NCBI GenBank assembly: GCA_013398295.1
Contig: VZSF01008872.1
Location: 1 to 64,000 of the forward strand
Origin: Chionis minor
Taxonomy: Eukaryota > Chordata > Aves > Charadriiformes > Chionididae
Length of the DNA stretch: 64,000 nucleotides
Reading direction: 5' to 3'
Shown here: positions 1-12,016 of the stretch, one piece after another
How the letters are laid out: the number at the start of each line of letters is the position of its first letter
How positions within the stretch are numbered: the first letter of the stretch is position 1
Translations under genes and position numbers: made by a program
Notes under the pieces: model-generated
Databases searched by the model: none
Told to the model about the DNA's origin: nothing
What the model saw: the letters and a program-made list of their open reading frames with translations, nothing else

Positions 1-11
1 CTGAAGCTGGT

Positions 12-76
12 CTCCGTAGCAATTACCAGTGAAATGTTATTTTGTTGTAATTGCTCCGTAGCAATTACCAGTGAAA
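12..76. repeat. 42-bp-offset direct duplication
   Basis: A 23-bp segment beginning CTCCGTAGCAATTACC occurs at 12-34 and again, identically, at 54-76. The start of a third partial copy (CCAGTGAAATGTT) follows at about 80. This looks like a small local tandem duplication at the window edge. It could be the end of a longer array lying to the left. Confidence 0.7.
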
Positions 77-934
77 ATTATCCAGTGAAATGTTCAGAGC
101 AAAAGGGTATATAGTTATGTGATCAAAGATTAGACAAATTAGTGGAAGCAGAAATTCTGAGGAGGTATTAAATGTATTTTAGTTGGAAGTTCTTTAGCTG
201 CAGATTGCCAGAGTATGGCAATATTAGGAGAAATATTGCTGCGTGTTTTCCCTTCTATGGCAGATTGGCAAGGAAGGTGGTAACACAGGGCAAGGTGGGC
301 TTCCTCTTTGATCCAATATTGTCATTCTTGCATTTTTATGTGATAGGAACAAAACGTGGCAGAGACTACAGCGGGTATTTGGATACCTTCTGGTACAACT
401 GCTGCGTGTGCAGCACAGGAGGCTGCCACCATGGCTGCTGCACGGTGCTTTCCCCCTCTCCTGCTCTGGAGCCTGACCTCCCTGTTGCAGTTAGAGAGGC
501 CTCAAAGCTGAAGGGAGGCTATAGTAGGAAGCTGGTGACACATAGACTGCTGGTATTTTAGCTAGGGAGCATTAAGGCAGAATCACGTGGGAAAAAAAAA
601 AACCAGAATTGGACATGACTCTTGTGAAATCTGTGGAAAGAGAGGTGCTTCAAGTTCTCTTCACTCCACCCTTGCATCATAAAATGTTGCAGTTCTGTTC
701 TCCTTGGAATGCAGAACTCTTATCTTCCTAATACTTTCTTGAGTACTTCTAGACATTGTAGGGAGAATTTTTGACTTTTTTTTTCTTTTTTTCCTATCAA
801 ATGCATGGGAACAGTATGTCTCACTAGTGGAAGCTGAGCAGGGATGCTGTTTGCCTGAGGCAATACTTACTACTCTCAAAGAAGAGTGATGCTTATAACT
901 TGAAATAGAACCCATCTTTAGGTGTATAATTAAG
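77..934. other. Noncoding flank with a GC-richer patch
   Basis: No recognisable gene. The 350-560 part is richer in GC than its surroundings and holds a 26-codon ORF (431-511), listed separately. A 129-codon ORF spans 172-561, but its translation resembles nothing I know and it is probably chance. The rest is AT-rich sequence without recognisable repeats. Confidence 0.5.
431..511 (+). other. Small ORF with perfect Kozak start, unlikely gene
   Basis: The ATG at 431 sits in GCCACCATGG, a perfect Kozak context, and opens a 26-codon ORF ending in TGA. The residues are Ala-rich followed by a Leu/Trp-rich stretch (PPLLLWSLTSLL), which resembles the start of a signal peptide. It could be a decayed first exon, part of an unrecognised repeat, or chance. 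No donor-like GT with an open frame supports a spliced continuation. Little else can be said. Confidence 0.12.
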
Positions 935-986
935 TCCTTATCTCAAAGGTCTCTTCCAACCTAAGTGATTCTGTGAATCTGTAAAT
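935..986 (+). mobile_element. CR1 LINE 3'-terminal fragment
   Basis: The segment reads AAAGGTCTCTTCCAACC, then GTGATTCTGTGAATCTGT. This is the usual end of avian CR1 in sense orientation: the TTCCAACC block followed by short ATTCTGTGA-type 3' repeats. Only the last ~50 bases are recognisable, so it is a severely 5'-truncated and old copy. Confidence 0.65.
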
Positions 987-3900
987 TCAGCTTTTTAGGC
1001 TTTAATATGTGGGGTAAACTTTATAGAGCAAGAGCGTAGCGTGAATCTGAAGTAGTATCAGTGCCAACAGCTCCAAAATACATAAAACAATATAATTACA
1101 GAAAGAATTAGACTGTCTAAGGCATGGGGCTAACTGACAATACAAAAATCCATATTATAGTTGTGTGTGTCATGTGGTGTACTTTCTTTTGGTCTTTTTT
1201 TTTTCCTTACATTTCTTTCATTTAAGTCAGGCTAACCGCTATATATATTCCCAAGAGGGAAAAGGTGATAAAGCTGTTTGTTGCATTAAATTTTGTACTA
1301 GAATGATAAAATCAGTCACAGAATACAATGCATCATCAAGCATCTTCACTGCTCTTCCCCATTTATCTTCTTTTTTCCCTGAATCTTCTGCTAACTTAAA
1401 TTATAACAGAAAAAGGTAAAATAACTCATTAAGTAATGATGTTACAAATGAGAACCCTTACTCTGGTTTTAGACATAATAGTTTGAAATTAGTGATGTAA
1501 ATGTAAAAGGCATTTATCTCTGGCACTTCTGTTTGATTCTTGGTTGTTTGCTGTGAATCACTGTTGTGTTTTAGGAGAGCGTAGTAGTAAGAATAATGTG
1601 CTACAAAAATTGACAGGTGACAGGCTTTGCGGAATGACATCTTCATTTTTCAACTGAGATACATCATGTTATGTGCTTCTGTTAATTTACTCTTGTGCTA
1701 CATTTTTTCCATCTTGCCTGCTGTAATACTGCATAAATAATGCTTTATGTTGGGAGATATCATTGGGCAAAAAAAAAAAGGCAAGCTATATCGGAAAAGT
1801 TACTTTTCGTAAGGATGCTTATTTTAAAAGTATGCAGAAAATGCATTTTCAGTGGTTAAAAGTTACAGTAGCAATGCTATTGATGAAGTTGTTTGGAAAT
1901 CTAAGGTTTTCCTCACAGTTTGTGTCTTGGGTCCCATTTAGAATAGCAGAAAGTCTATACTTCAGTCTTGTATTCTAACTAATTTACTTGGCAGGTGACT
2001 ATATTTTCCCCTGATATCTACAACAGGTTATCTCCACTGTTTTAAGAATTACCATGGAGTTCACTTGTAAAAACCATAGAAATCCTCTAGAATATATTAA
2101 AAAAAAAAAGTGCTGTAACTTCTTAGCTATTAAGAAAACGATAGTCTATCCGTTTTAGTTTGATGTGATTAGGTATAGAGGTTTCTGTTTATAAAGCTCA
2201 GTTATAACTAAAATGTTTAGGACACTAAAATATTTGAACTGAAGGAACTGATACTGATTAGATTACAATTTAGAATCTGGCTTGCTGACATCTTCATCAA
2301 TGGGAGAGTCTTTACCATTATAGTGAATAATAGTGAAATTGTGCCTTTTTTTTTACAGTACGATTTTATTCATTATTTTACTTTATTGAAACATTTTGGT
2401 ATACTGAATAAAATATATCAGAATACTAGAAACATTAATTCATTGGAGGATACAGGTGAGAAATAACGATTTTTAGCTTCTTTATATTTTTCCAAATTGA
2501 AATCAAGTAAAACAACTTTGAAAAAAGTAATTGTTATCTACAGTGCTTTTATATTACTGGCCGCAGATTTTTTTTTTTAAATAGGTGCATCTAAACATCA
2601 GAATTATTTTGATAAAATTTCTGTCAGATTCCTAGTTAATTTATAGTAATGTTTTTCTGTTTGATTGCTTTTTTTATTAATAATTGTAGAACATAAAAGG
2701 TAGCAAGAGTCTGCCAAATAAGAGAAGTGCTTCAAATATATTGATACTATTACTCTAGGACCTTCCAGCTGTAATCAATGGAGTTGGCTAGAAAAAGCAA
2801 AAAGCAGAGAGTCTAAAGAGCGTAGTCAGCTGGTATGCTAATTTTAAATGTCTGTGTAATGTTAATTCCCTTTTTAAAAAATGATCAAACATAGTACTGA
2901 ATATTTGTGACAATGTTTTCATTCTGCTAATATTCTGAAAAGATAAGCTGAGCCATGCAAAGTGCAAAAATGTTTGAACATTTGCATATTCAAGTTTGCG
3001 TCCACAGTAAGCAAAACTTTTTTTTTAAACCACTTTTTAAAGTTACTGAAATGTACTTTGCTTTGTATGTCACCTGTAACCCTACAGATCCAAACAAAAA
3101 TCCAGCCACTAATACTAACTTACAAAGAAGTTTTTGAACTTTGCGGAGAAATAGATTTTGTAAGTTTAATTTGCAGTAGAGAAGCAAGCTAAGTAAATGC
3201 TGGAGTTTTTTCACATTGCTAAATGGTACATAGGGCCGGGATACTGATACCATCTAGTGGTTACAAATGCCCTAATGCTGTTAGGCATTCTTGAATATGA
3301 TGAAAAGCCAGAAGGTAACATTGCCATCCTTCAGTTGTCTTGGACAGGCATTAGTAATCCTATTAGCCATATGCACCCACAATTTAATTAGTTTATGCTT
3401 GTGCAACAATGTGACACAGGTGACTAAAACTGATGTCACTTGTCTGTGCATGTAATACTAAAAAGTTACTACTGCTGTGGGATTATGTATTGGTTCTGTA
3501 ATATTCTGAGGTCTTGCACCTCCTACTCTAAAATATGTGTTGGTTTTTTTTTTTTTTAAAGTATAGCCTATTTGGTTATGTCAAGGATACCCATTTATTT
3601 ACTGTGAGTAAAGATGTGTGGATAACCTATTTTAAAATGTGTATATATAAAGAGAGTTATCATTCTCCTTCCTGCTTGGTCAGAAGGTAATGTAATGATA
3701 GCACACAATAGTTTTGCAAGCAATACTAGAGAGGCTTAGTGTGTAGAGGCTGCAAGAAACCTGCTGACACATTTTTACAGTCAGTACTTTCCTAAAATAA
3801 CAAAACTATAAGAAAATTGATTCAAAGAATTCAAATATGTCTTACTATTATTATTTTTTAAAATCACAGAAAAAACAAGTAAATTAAATGAATGTGATTC

Positions 3901-6900
3901 TAATATAGTACGTATCCTGGGTCCTACCTTTAAAAATACATCTTTGTCACTTACTGTTTTATTTTTATTTGCAAATATTCCAGATAAATTTCCTGGGTTT
4001 TGGGAATATTTTTTTTTCTTAACCATAGGTTACAAATAACTTCCAGGAAAAGATATTTTTTTACCCCCTTTACTCCCTTCATAAGAGGAGTAATATATAA
4101 ATAAATATATATGTGTGTATGTATTATACATATGAAACATAAATTATCTTTTAAAGTCACACAGTTCTTTGATAGTGCTTTCTAAGCTACAGGGGGACTA
4201 TTGCAGAAAACTCTTGAAGTTCTAGAATTTCACTTCAGATTTCAGCATGTGATTCAACAGGTCTCACAGACATTCTTGAATTCTTTCAATAACTTTTCTC
4301 ATAATTTTGTTACTTTAGAGAAACTAACGACTTCAGAAGTAATGAGCTTTGATAGTTCTGCTGTGTTTCCAGGATTTTAATAAGTTGTATTATTTATCAT
4401 TTTTCTCAAAAGTGTTAGACATTACAATAAAATCTGCCAACTTTAATATTAAAAATATGAGTCCAAATCTAAAGCATCTGGCATACAAACCTGCCTGCTG
4501 AGTATTTGTTATGACTGATAAGTTTTTGACTGATATTTCCATTTCCTGTTTATAATGTTTCTCTCCTTATCATTCTTGTCATTAAAAGGGTATCATTGTA
4601 GGTCAGGGTAGTGATGTATTAATGTCTTTTCAAAAGGTACTTGGGATTTAATTGTGTGACTCCTGCTAACAGAATAGTTGACGAGTCTAAGTCTGTCTCT
4701 GGCAAAAAATGCTAATTTCAAAGTCTGTAGGTTACCACTTTATTTTTACTCCAAAGTCTTTTCGTACTGTCTACATTTCTCACGTCTAGCTCAGCTTGCT
4801 GCTTATTCAAAGAATTAATTATGTTTTTAAAATTTTTCATACTGTTAAAACACTTTTGGGGCTGAAAGTCTGTAAATCTGTTATCAAATCCACATTGGAA
4901 AAAAATTTCTTTTAATTATGATATAACTCTTACAGATTAGCAGTTCTACTTTAAAACTATTTTGAGAACTGACATTCAAATTCTGTAAGCTGTGGGTGAT
5001 AACTCTTATATTCTATTGCAAGATGTGAATTTTTACAATATTGTAATAAACAGTATGTTCTTTAATGTTTCTCTCATTTTCTGAAACAAATTGCAGATTA
5101 AATGTCTTCCATTTGAAAAGCTTTAATAGCTGTTCACAGTTCCTTATTACAGATGATTCTGAAGTAGCAATATCAGCTATATATAGCATTTATGACAGAG
5201 GGGAGGCTTGTGCAATACTAATTGCATAGAGTGATTTATACTTCATAATTAACGAAAATAAAAAAAGAATAATGAATTCTTTTTGGTTACTGTTTTCCCT
5301 TGTAATTATATTTCCAATAAATGCACTAGGGGGCAGCAGAGTCATGTAGTGATCCAGTTTGCAACCATTTCCAAGTATTTCATGTTCAAGCTTTTGTATT
5401 CAGCATTTTTGTTAGGAATCGTGTTTTTTGTGGCATCATGTTTTCTAAACACTGAATAAGCACAATGAATAGTCTACAAGTAATTGTATGCAGAATCTGT
5501 GTAGTTATCTGTAATTATTGTAGTTAAGCAAATGGAGGACTAAAGCAAGGAAATAAATTGGATACTGAAAAGTGTTAGGTGATGTGAGAATTTCAATTTG
5601 AACTAAGCTTCTGATTTCTAGATTTGGGTGATTTCAGGTAGTATTTTAGCTACCTGCATGCTTTATACTTTACGAAGGAAGAGACAAAAGGTCAAGACAA
5701 CTTACAGAATGTACAACTGAATTTTTTATTAAAAATTTTTATTTTTTACATAATTTATTCAGAATTTTTTTTTGCATTCTAGATTTAACTGATGGCGTTA
5801 AAAGGCAGCTTTTCATGAGACTTTAAAATGTTTTTGTGTTTTAAGGAATGTTGAACACTTCACAACTGTTAAAAAATCTAGTTAAGTTTTGGACTTGGAT
5901 ATGACATTGAAATACTGTTCACAGCCTGAGATCATACTTTTAAAGTAGTCAAAACCAAGGGTTAAAAGGGAAAGCAATTAATTCATTCATTGGAGGCTGT
6001 TCATTTATATGTTGAACCTTTTGTTTGTATCTATTTGGCTTCAATAAAATACTACTTGGGTCTTTTTGCTATGTTTCTGTTTCTGCTCTGGGTAGAGATA
6101 GTAATGCCCGAGTCTTGTTGCCCTCCCGTTTCTCTTAGAATTGCGAAATTTTTCCAATTCTAAGGACTTGTTTGCACTATTATATTTCAATGCAGATGCA
6201 CATTTCTCTTAGTACTTATTACAGAATCAATGGGTTCAGTAAATACTTTGTGTGTGGATATATATGAACAATAATAGCCATCAAGTGTACTAGGGACACA
6301 CACTAACAACATAAAACTAAAGCATTATGATCCTCAGGGGAGAATGGGCTTGCAAATATCCTGAAAACAATTCTGTCTTCTGGGGTTTTTGACAGTACTT
6401 TCTTATTAGCAAAACCCACATGATTACACTTCTATTTGTTTAATATAAATTTGATTAAATAAAAACCTTACACAAACTGTAATAATTTAATGAGTTTTCA
6501 CAGTTAAAATATAATAGCACAATAAGAAACAACACAAAAGATAGATACAATATACAAGTTTTTAAGTGGATAATAAACTATTTTGAGTGTTCTTTCAGCT
6601 CTTGCTATACAGCTGTTTTGGCATTGTCTTTTCCCTAGAGAAGTGACAGGCTATGTGTAGTAAATGCTGGGTTGAATCTTCATTTTTATTTTACACAACC
6701 ACTATTTTTATGTTAGAGCTCCCTCGTGGTGCCTCAAAGCTCAATCCATTCATCTAAGATTCCTTTAGTTGCTGTTTTTTTCTTACTATGGGTCAGTATT
6801 TTGGATAAGCAATGAATTCTCAAAGCATACTTTCACTGTCAAACAAATGTAGGCCTCAGTCCAGCAAAGCACTTACATGTTAATAGTTAAATACTTAGTT

Positions 6901-9900
6901 AACTGTTGCCTTTGACCGCAGTAGGACTGCTTACATATTCTAAGCTATGGACATACTGAAGTGCTTTAGTGGATTGGTGCCCATGTGTAATGCCAAGGAG
7001 GAGCAAGAAATTTGCATTATGCTACTGAGTTAGGCCCTCTGATAGAGATACAGGTCTGCAAAGTCTTCAATTAAAAAAAAAAAAATCAAAATCCTACTTT
7101 GTAATGCCAATATTGTAGCTATTCAAAAGTATGCACTCTGTAAATATCACAGAGTTAGTTTAAAAAAAACCCAGTTGTTCATTTTCACTTGCTCTTATGG
7201 TGTGTATTACCCTGTTTTGATAGATTGGCAGTTGCTTTAAAAATGTGCAAGGACTGGTGTATCAGGCTGGGATACAGGGAGATCTGCAGATTTAGGGCTG
7301 CTTGCACATAAAATATGGTTTGGAGGGAGAGTTGGAGGAAGTGAATAATTCTGTGGCATAAAGTGAGAAAATAAAGTGTTTGAACGGAGCAGCAGTATCA
7401 AGAGGTCTGTGCTGAGAGAAACTCCCTTAGTTAAAATGTTATAACCCTCAGTGGTGTCATTGTGTTGGGGAGTTTGATATATTGTGCTGGGAAAGATGAA
7501 AAATATTGAAATGAGGTTACTTTTGAAATGAGGTAAAAGGTGCTTTATTTAACAAAAATAATTAAAACCCAAACCCTTGACAACTGTTATACTAGAGGCT
7601 CGTGACGTGGCTATGAAGGCTGCATAAGCGCTGTATGTATGAAATAAGTCTGCATACGTCTTCAGGCAATGGGGTCTCGGGTCTTACTCAAGCTGTTTCA
7701 TCAGTGCGCATAAAGTTTCAGGTAGTGTTTCAGAGTATGAAAAAAAAATGTCCTTTTAAAACAGCATGTGTAATCAGCCTAAATTTGCTTTACAGAGTTG
7801 GGTATTCAAAGTAGAGGGTACTGCTGGAGTCTGACACTGATGCATTAGCTAATGTTGGTAACATGCTGGGAACTACCTGTGTGCTGTAACACTGGAAGGT
7901 AGTCCATTAGTGCCTGAATTAATGCACTCGGGGACTTTTAATTCTTCACGGAATCTATTTCCATATTTAATTACGGGAAAGTCATAGAAAAAAGTTACAA
8001 AGCACCTTCTTCATCCATTTCATTGTCAATGGGAGTGGCGATTAGTAATTCTTCTTCAAGTTATATTGCAGTGTTCACTTAAAATAATGCAGCTCCTTGC
8101 TGAGTTTGCTCCAATTAAGCCATATTTTATTTGCTAATGACTTACCAAGTTGACAATGACCTTGAAGTTGGTATTGTCAACACTTCTTGGCATAAAGAGC
8201 TAAATGATTTAGAGTTATTATGAGTGCATCAATTTATTCTTCAGTCTTTGTCAGTATTTTTAAAAAGCTTCTTAATTCCATTACTGATATGATACGTTAC
8301 CTGAATAATGTACAGGTTAGCAAGTTAAGTAACAGTCCATTTATATTGCTTTTACTGTGGTGGATTTTTAAGATTGTATATATAAGACACCACATTTATT
8401 GTTTTTGAGTTTGAAAAAGTGTACTAAACTGTGTCACCTAGACAGTTGAGTAGTTTTAATCACTACAAATGCAACTTATTACTGTCACATTTCTGTTGGC
8501 CTTAAGTCACTTCTATAAATACATTTATGAATATTTAGTTATTGAATTTCACTTTTTCAGAACTTATACTTTATCATGGTCTAATTTATTTCACTGTATG
8601 TTAAAAAAGGCTGCTAGCGTAATTGAAGAGAGTAAGATGATAATTCTTTAGGAATGCTTCTTGGTAATTTAAAATGAATATGAATAATAAAATTTCATTT
8701 ATACAGTTTAGTACCTCACAGTTACAGTTTAGTAAAACAGGAAAAGCCCATGCCTTTACATGTAATTTACAGTGGGCTAGTTTGAGCATTTTAGGCAATC
8801 ACAATATTTGGCACAAATGAGTGCAGTAACGAACTCTGTTTTTTCACTAAAAATATTCCTGAACTTCTTACTTTGCCTTTATAATTTCTATTTTTGGAAG
8901 TTGATGTTGCATGTCATCTTAGTCTAGTTACATACGTAATCATACTGCTAATTCATGAACATTATTTGCTGGGAACTATGATTAGTTCCCGTTCCCTCAC
9001 ATTTTTGTATTAGATCATACCTGTCTTCAAGGAGGGGTGGGAAAGAACCTTAGTGACTTCAGAAAGAAGTAGGTATCACTACTTTAAAAAAATATTCTCT
9101 GTTAAGTTTCATGTTCTGACTTGATACATTTAGATTTTATTGTATTTTACTTGTTAAGAATATTGTTCAATATGCTGAAAATACTACTTACGGCATGCCA
9201 TTTTAAAAACAGTGATCAAACTATCATCTTTACTCAAGCAGATCTTAGGAATATACTCCTTTTGTTTTGCCTTCAAGAACTGAGTTACTATGCCATAAAA
9301 ATTCACTTTAATGGAGTCATCATTATGTGCATATACTGTAACTGAGAAACCGTATGATCTAATTACTGTAACCCATTTCTTTAACCTTAAATCTCTGTTC
9401 TCAGTTTCTGCATCATGTCTAATAAAATATCGCACAGACTTCGGGCTGTTCAGTCTAGAGATTGTGAGGTGCATAGGATCTTTTGAATGATAAAATGTTG
9501 AGTAATAGCGTGCATATCTATAGCTTCCTAGGGAGTAGCGAGCACAAGTTTCAGTTCAAGATACTCAATCATGTACATAAGTTTAAGTACCAAAATCATT
9601 ATTGTCTTGTTGTATTAAAAATGCTTTTTAACATCACTTTTTGACTTTTATGGTAAATAGACTAAATTGTGCTGAGCATTCTTCTGTAGATGTTAGAATA
9701 TAGATAGAAATGCCAGTGATCTGACTGGATTTCTAGAACAAACTTTCCTTTTGTATATTTTTATTTGGAAACATATGGTCATTTGAATTAGCAAGGGATT
9801 GGAATAAATAATTTTCCTTCAGACTACGTAGTGTAACTAGTGTTTTAAAAGCAGAGATCACTTCTACTGTTTTATTCAGGATTTTGGTTTTTCATTAGAA

Positions 9901-11894
9901 AATCCTTACTCTTCAGTGCAGTTAGCTGTCATATTTGAAGTTGCTCATAATTTTGAAATGTTTTTTTCAGTCATGTAAGGCTCACTACTCTGTAAGGTAC
10001 ATCTACAAAAAAGCAACATCTACATAAAATGAGAGAATTGCTATGTTTGACTTTTTTGTTTGTTTTTGTTGTCTCCAGAAAAGAGAAGTAAAAATGTACA
10101 GACTAAATCATCTCATAGAAAGATGACAATCTGCATGTTTTATTCTCCTTAACAGGCCTTTATAATTTTACAGTTTATTATTAGTAAACTAGTCTCGTTC
10201 CTCTGAACACACATGCTGACTTATCTTTCAGTTTGGAGTTCATTTCACATTTTTAGCTGCCAGATAAATTAAGCCTAACTGATGTAAGGCAGCTATCTGC
10301 TCAACATTTTCCCAGATCATAGAGGATATTTTGGAGATCAGGGCTATTCAATTCCTGAAGACCCCCACTAGTGTGGTTAGAATGTACAAGAATTTCCTGC
10401 TGTCCCAAGGTTCTGTTCCATTAATAATAATAAAATGCTATTCCTTTATCATAATAAAAGGTAGGCAATTCCACAAAATTAACCATATAAAAAAATTCAA
10501 TATGCTTATCCTTATTACAAACTTCAAATTAAATTAGATTTCTACAGGATCTAATCTATCACAATTTAATCTGTCACAATTTAAACTAGTTTTAAGAAGT
10601 TCATTCCCTATATATCTGGACAATAACAAGTTTTTTCTATCACGGATTAAAACAGTAGTAAAGAGTGCCTTACAGAGCCACTTGAGGGTGCTGTCACCCT
10701 TTTAGTCTGAAAATTCAGTGTAGCTCTCATGCTTCCTTTGTAGTAACAAGCATCTTAAACTGCTTTATATGGTGAAGGAGGAGGAATTGTGTAAGCAAGG
10801 AAAAGATTATTGTTTTCCTTTCTTTTTATTTTCTTTTCTCTTTCTTGCCAGGAAAAGCTAACATGTTAAGAAAGAAATCTGTAAACCTATGAATTTTTAT
10901 TATGAGAATGTATAGACTGGGTATAGGAATAATATACATGTGTTTAAAAAAAAAAGTGTGCGTGGGAATCTAATCTGAGGAAGACACTAACTGGTATTTT
11001 CAGGATTTTGAAGTTATTTGTACATAATGAAGGAAAAACATGACTGAGTTGTTTTTCTGACATGGGACAGACTTCAATGTTAAAATTATTGAATTATAAA
11101 AATATGCATACTTATCCTGGATACACGTTCTGTTAGTTGTAGCAAAGGTGGTTGATTTTTTTCAAAATAATAGAAAGATGATGTTCTTCGAACACAAGCT
11201 GAGTATGAATGGCTTATTCCCAGTTTGTGTGTCTGAGAATGTTCTCTCTGTGGTTAATGTGTCAGATTTCTTAGAAGTTGTGTAAAAATTGCTATGAATT
11301 ATGTTGATGGCTTTAGAATTATTGAGGGAAACTTTAGATATGTAATGTATTTGCTGAACTGGTTGTTTTCTGATCTCTAAAGGCGTGTTCAATTTACAGG
11401 CCTCATTAATTCAGTTTTTGTGTGGAGAGTATTTAACATGGTTTTGATTGTTTAGGCAAGTAATAATCTAATTGGGAGAGTAATTTTGGGTAGGTGAGAT
11501 AAAATACCTCAGAGACGTATTTCATTGATGTTACTTTGTACCGTTCTAGTAAAAGCAGCTTTTGCTGGGAAACATGCATATTCTGCTTAGTTCATTAGGA
11601 GTCTCTGATTTTCACTTTTGTGATATAAAAATATTTTTATTTTTGAGTTGAGGGTTTGCAGTTTCTGAATTAAAGTACTATACCTACTGATTTTTCAAAC
11701 TAACTTCTATAAACTCTGCTATGAATTCTGTTTACTGTTCATGGGTTTTTTTGCGTGATTTTAATTAATGGAGGGTGACCTTTAATAGTCTATACTGCAT
11801 TTCATATATATATGCGTAGAGTTGAACATGAAGCTGAAAAGTTAGTAATGAAGTGAAAGCAAATATCTGTACAGATCTTTGAATCAAAGTAGAT
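987..11894 (+). other. AT-rich noncoding DNA, presumed intron upstream of STPG2 relic E0
   Basis: No ORF longer than about 100 codons and no recognisable exon. If the STPG2 reading is right, this holds intron and possibly N-terminal exon relics too decayed to see by eye. A weak open stretch with exon-like borders at about 2758-2831 was considered and not accepted. Homopolymer A and T runs are scattered throughout, with no family-level repeat recognised. Confidence 0.5.
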
Positions 11895-12016
11895 GTGTTC
11901 TATCCAGCTTATCCATTTTCAACTCATGACTACTATATAAATGTATTCATGTCGGAACCAAGCAATTTAGGCCCCAACTTGGGGAGGGGGGCAAGTATGA
12001 CAAGCACATAGTAGAA
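11895..12016 (+). pseudogene. STPG2: STPG2 exon relic E0 (PG repeat, decayed)
   Basis: Frame 11930-12022 reads LLYKCIHVG, then a degenerate PG motif GEGGKYD, then IVEKK and TGA. Vertebrate STPG2, as I remember it, has a T-L-K-Y-K-G-I-H-F-G block followed by GPGPGQYDIV just before the segment represented by E1, so content and order agree. A TGA (11927-11929) interrupts the frame upstream. Just before it, another frame gives a Pro-Ala-Tyr...Pro...Phe pattern that may be the preceding GPAYYKPQF block with small deletions. The prolines of the PG core are lost and no good GT donor follows the last motif. The 5' limit is uncertain. Function in the family: axonemal or sperm-tail protein made of PG-rich repeats. 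Confidence 0.55.

Noticed and set aside
172..561. 129-codon + strand ORF
   Set aside because: No homology recognised. The Cys/Gly-rich end comes from the GC-richer patch. It is not supported as a gene.
2754..2834. Exon-like stretch after CTCTAG with GPSSCN
   Set aside because: The frame is open but without a convincing PG core. The donor is GTATGC and there is no phase partner, so similarity to STPG2 N-terminal repeats is too weak.
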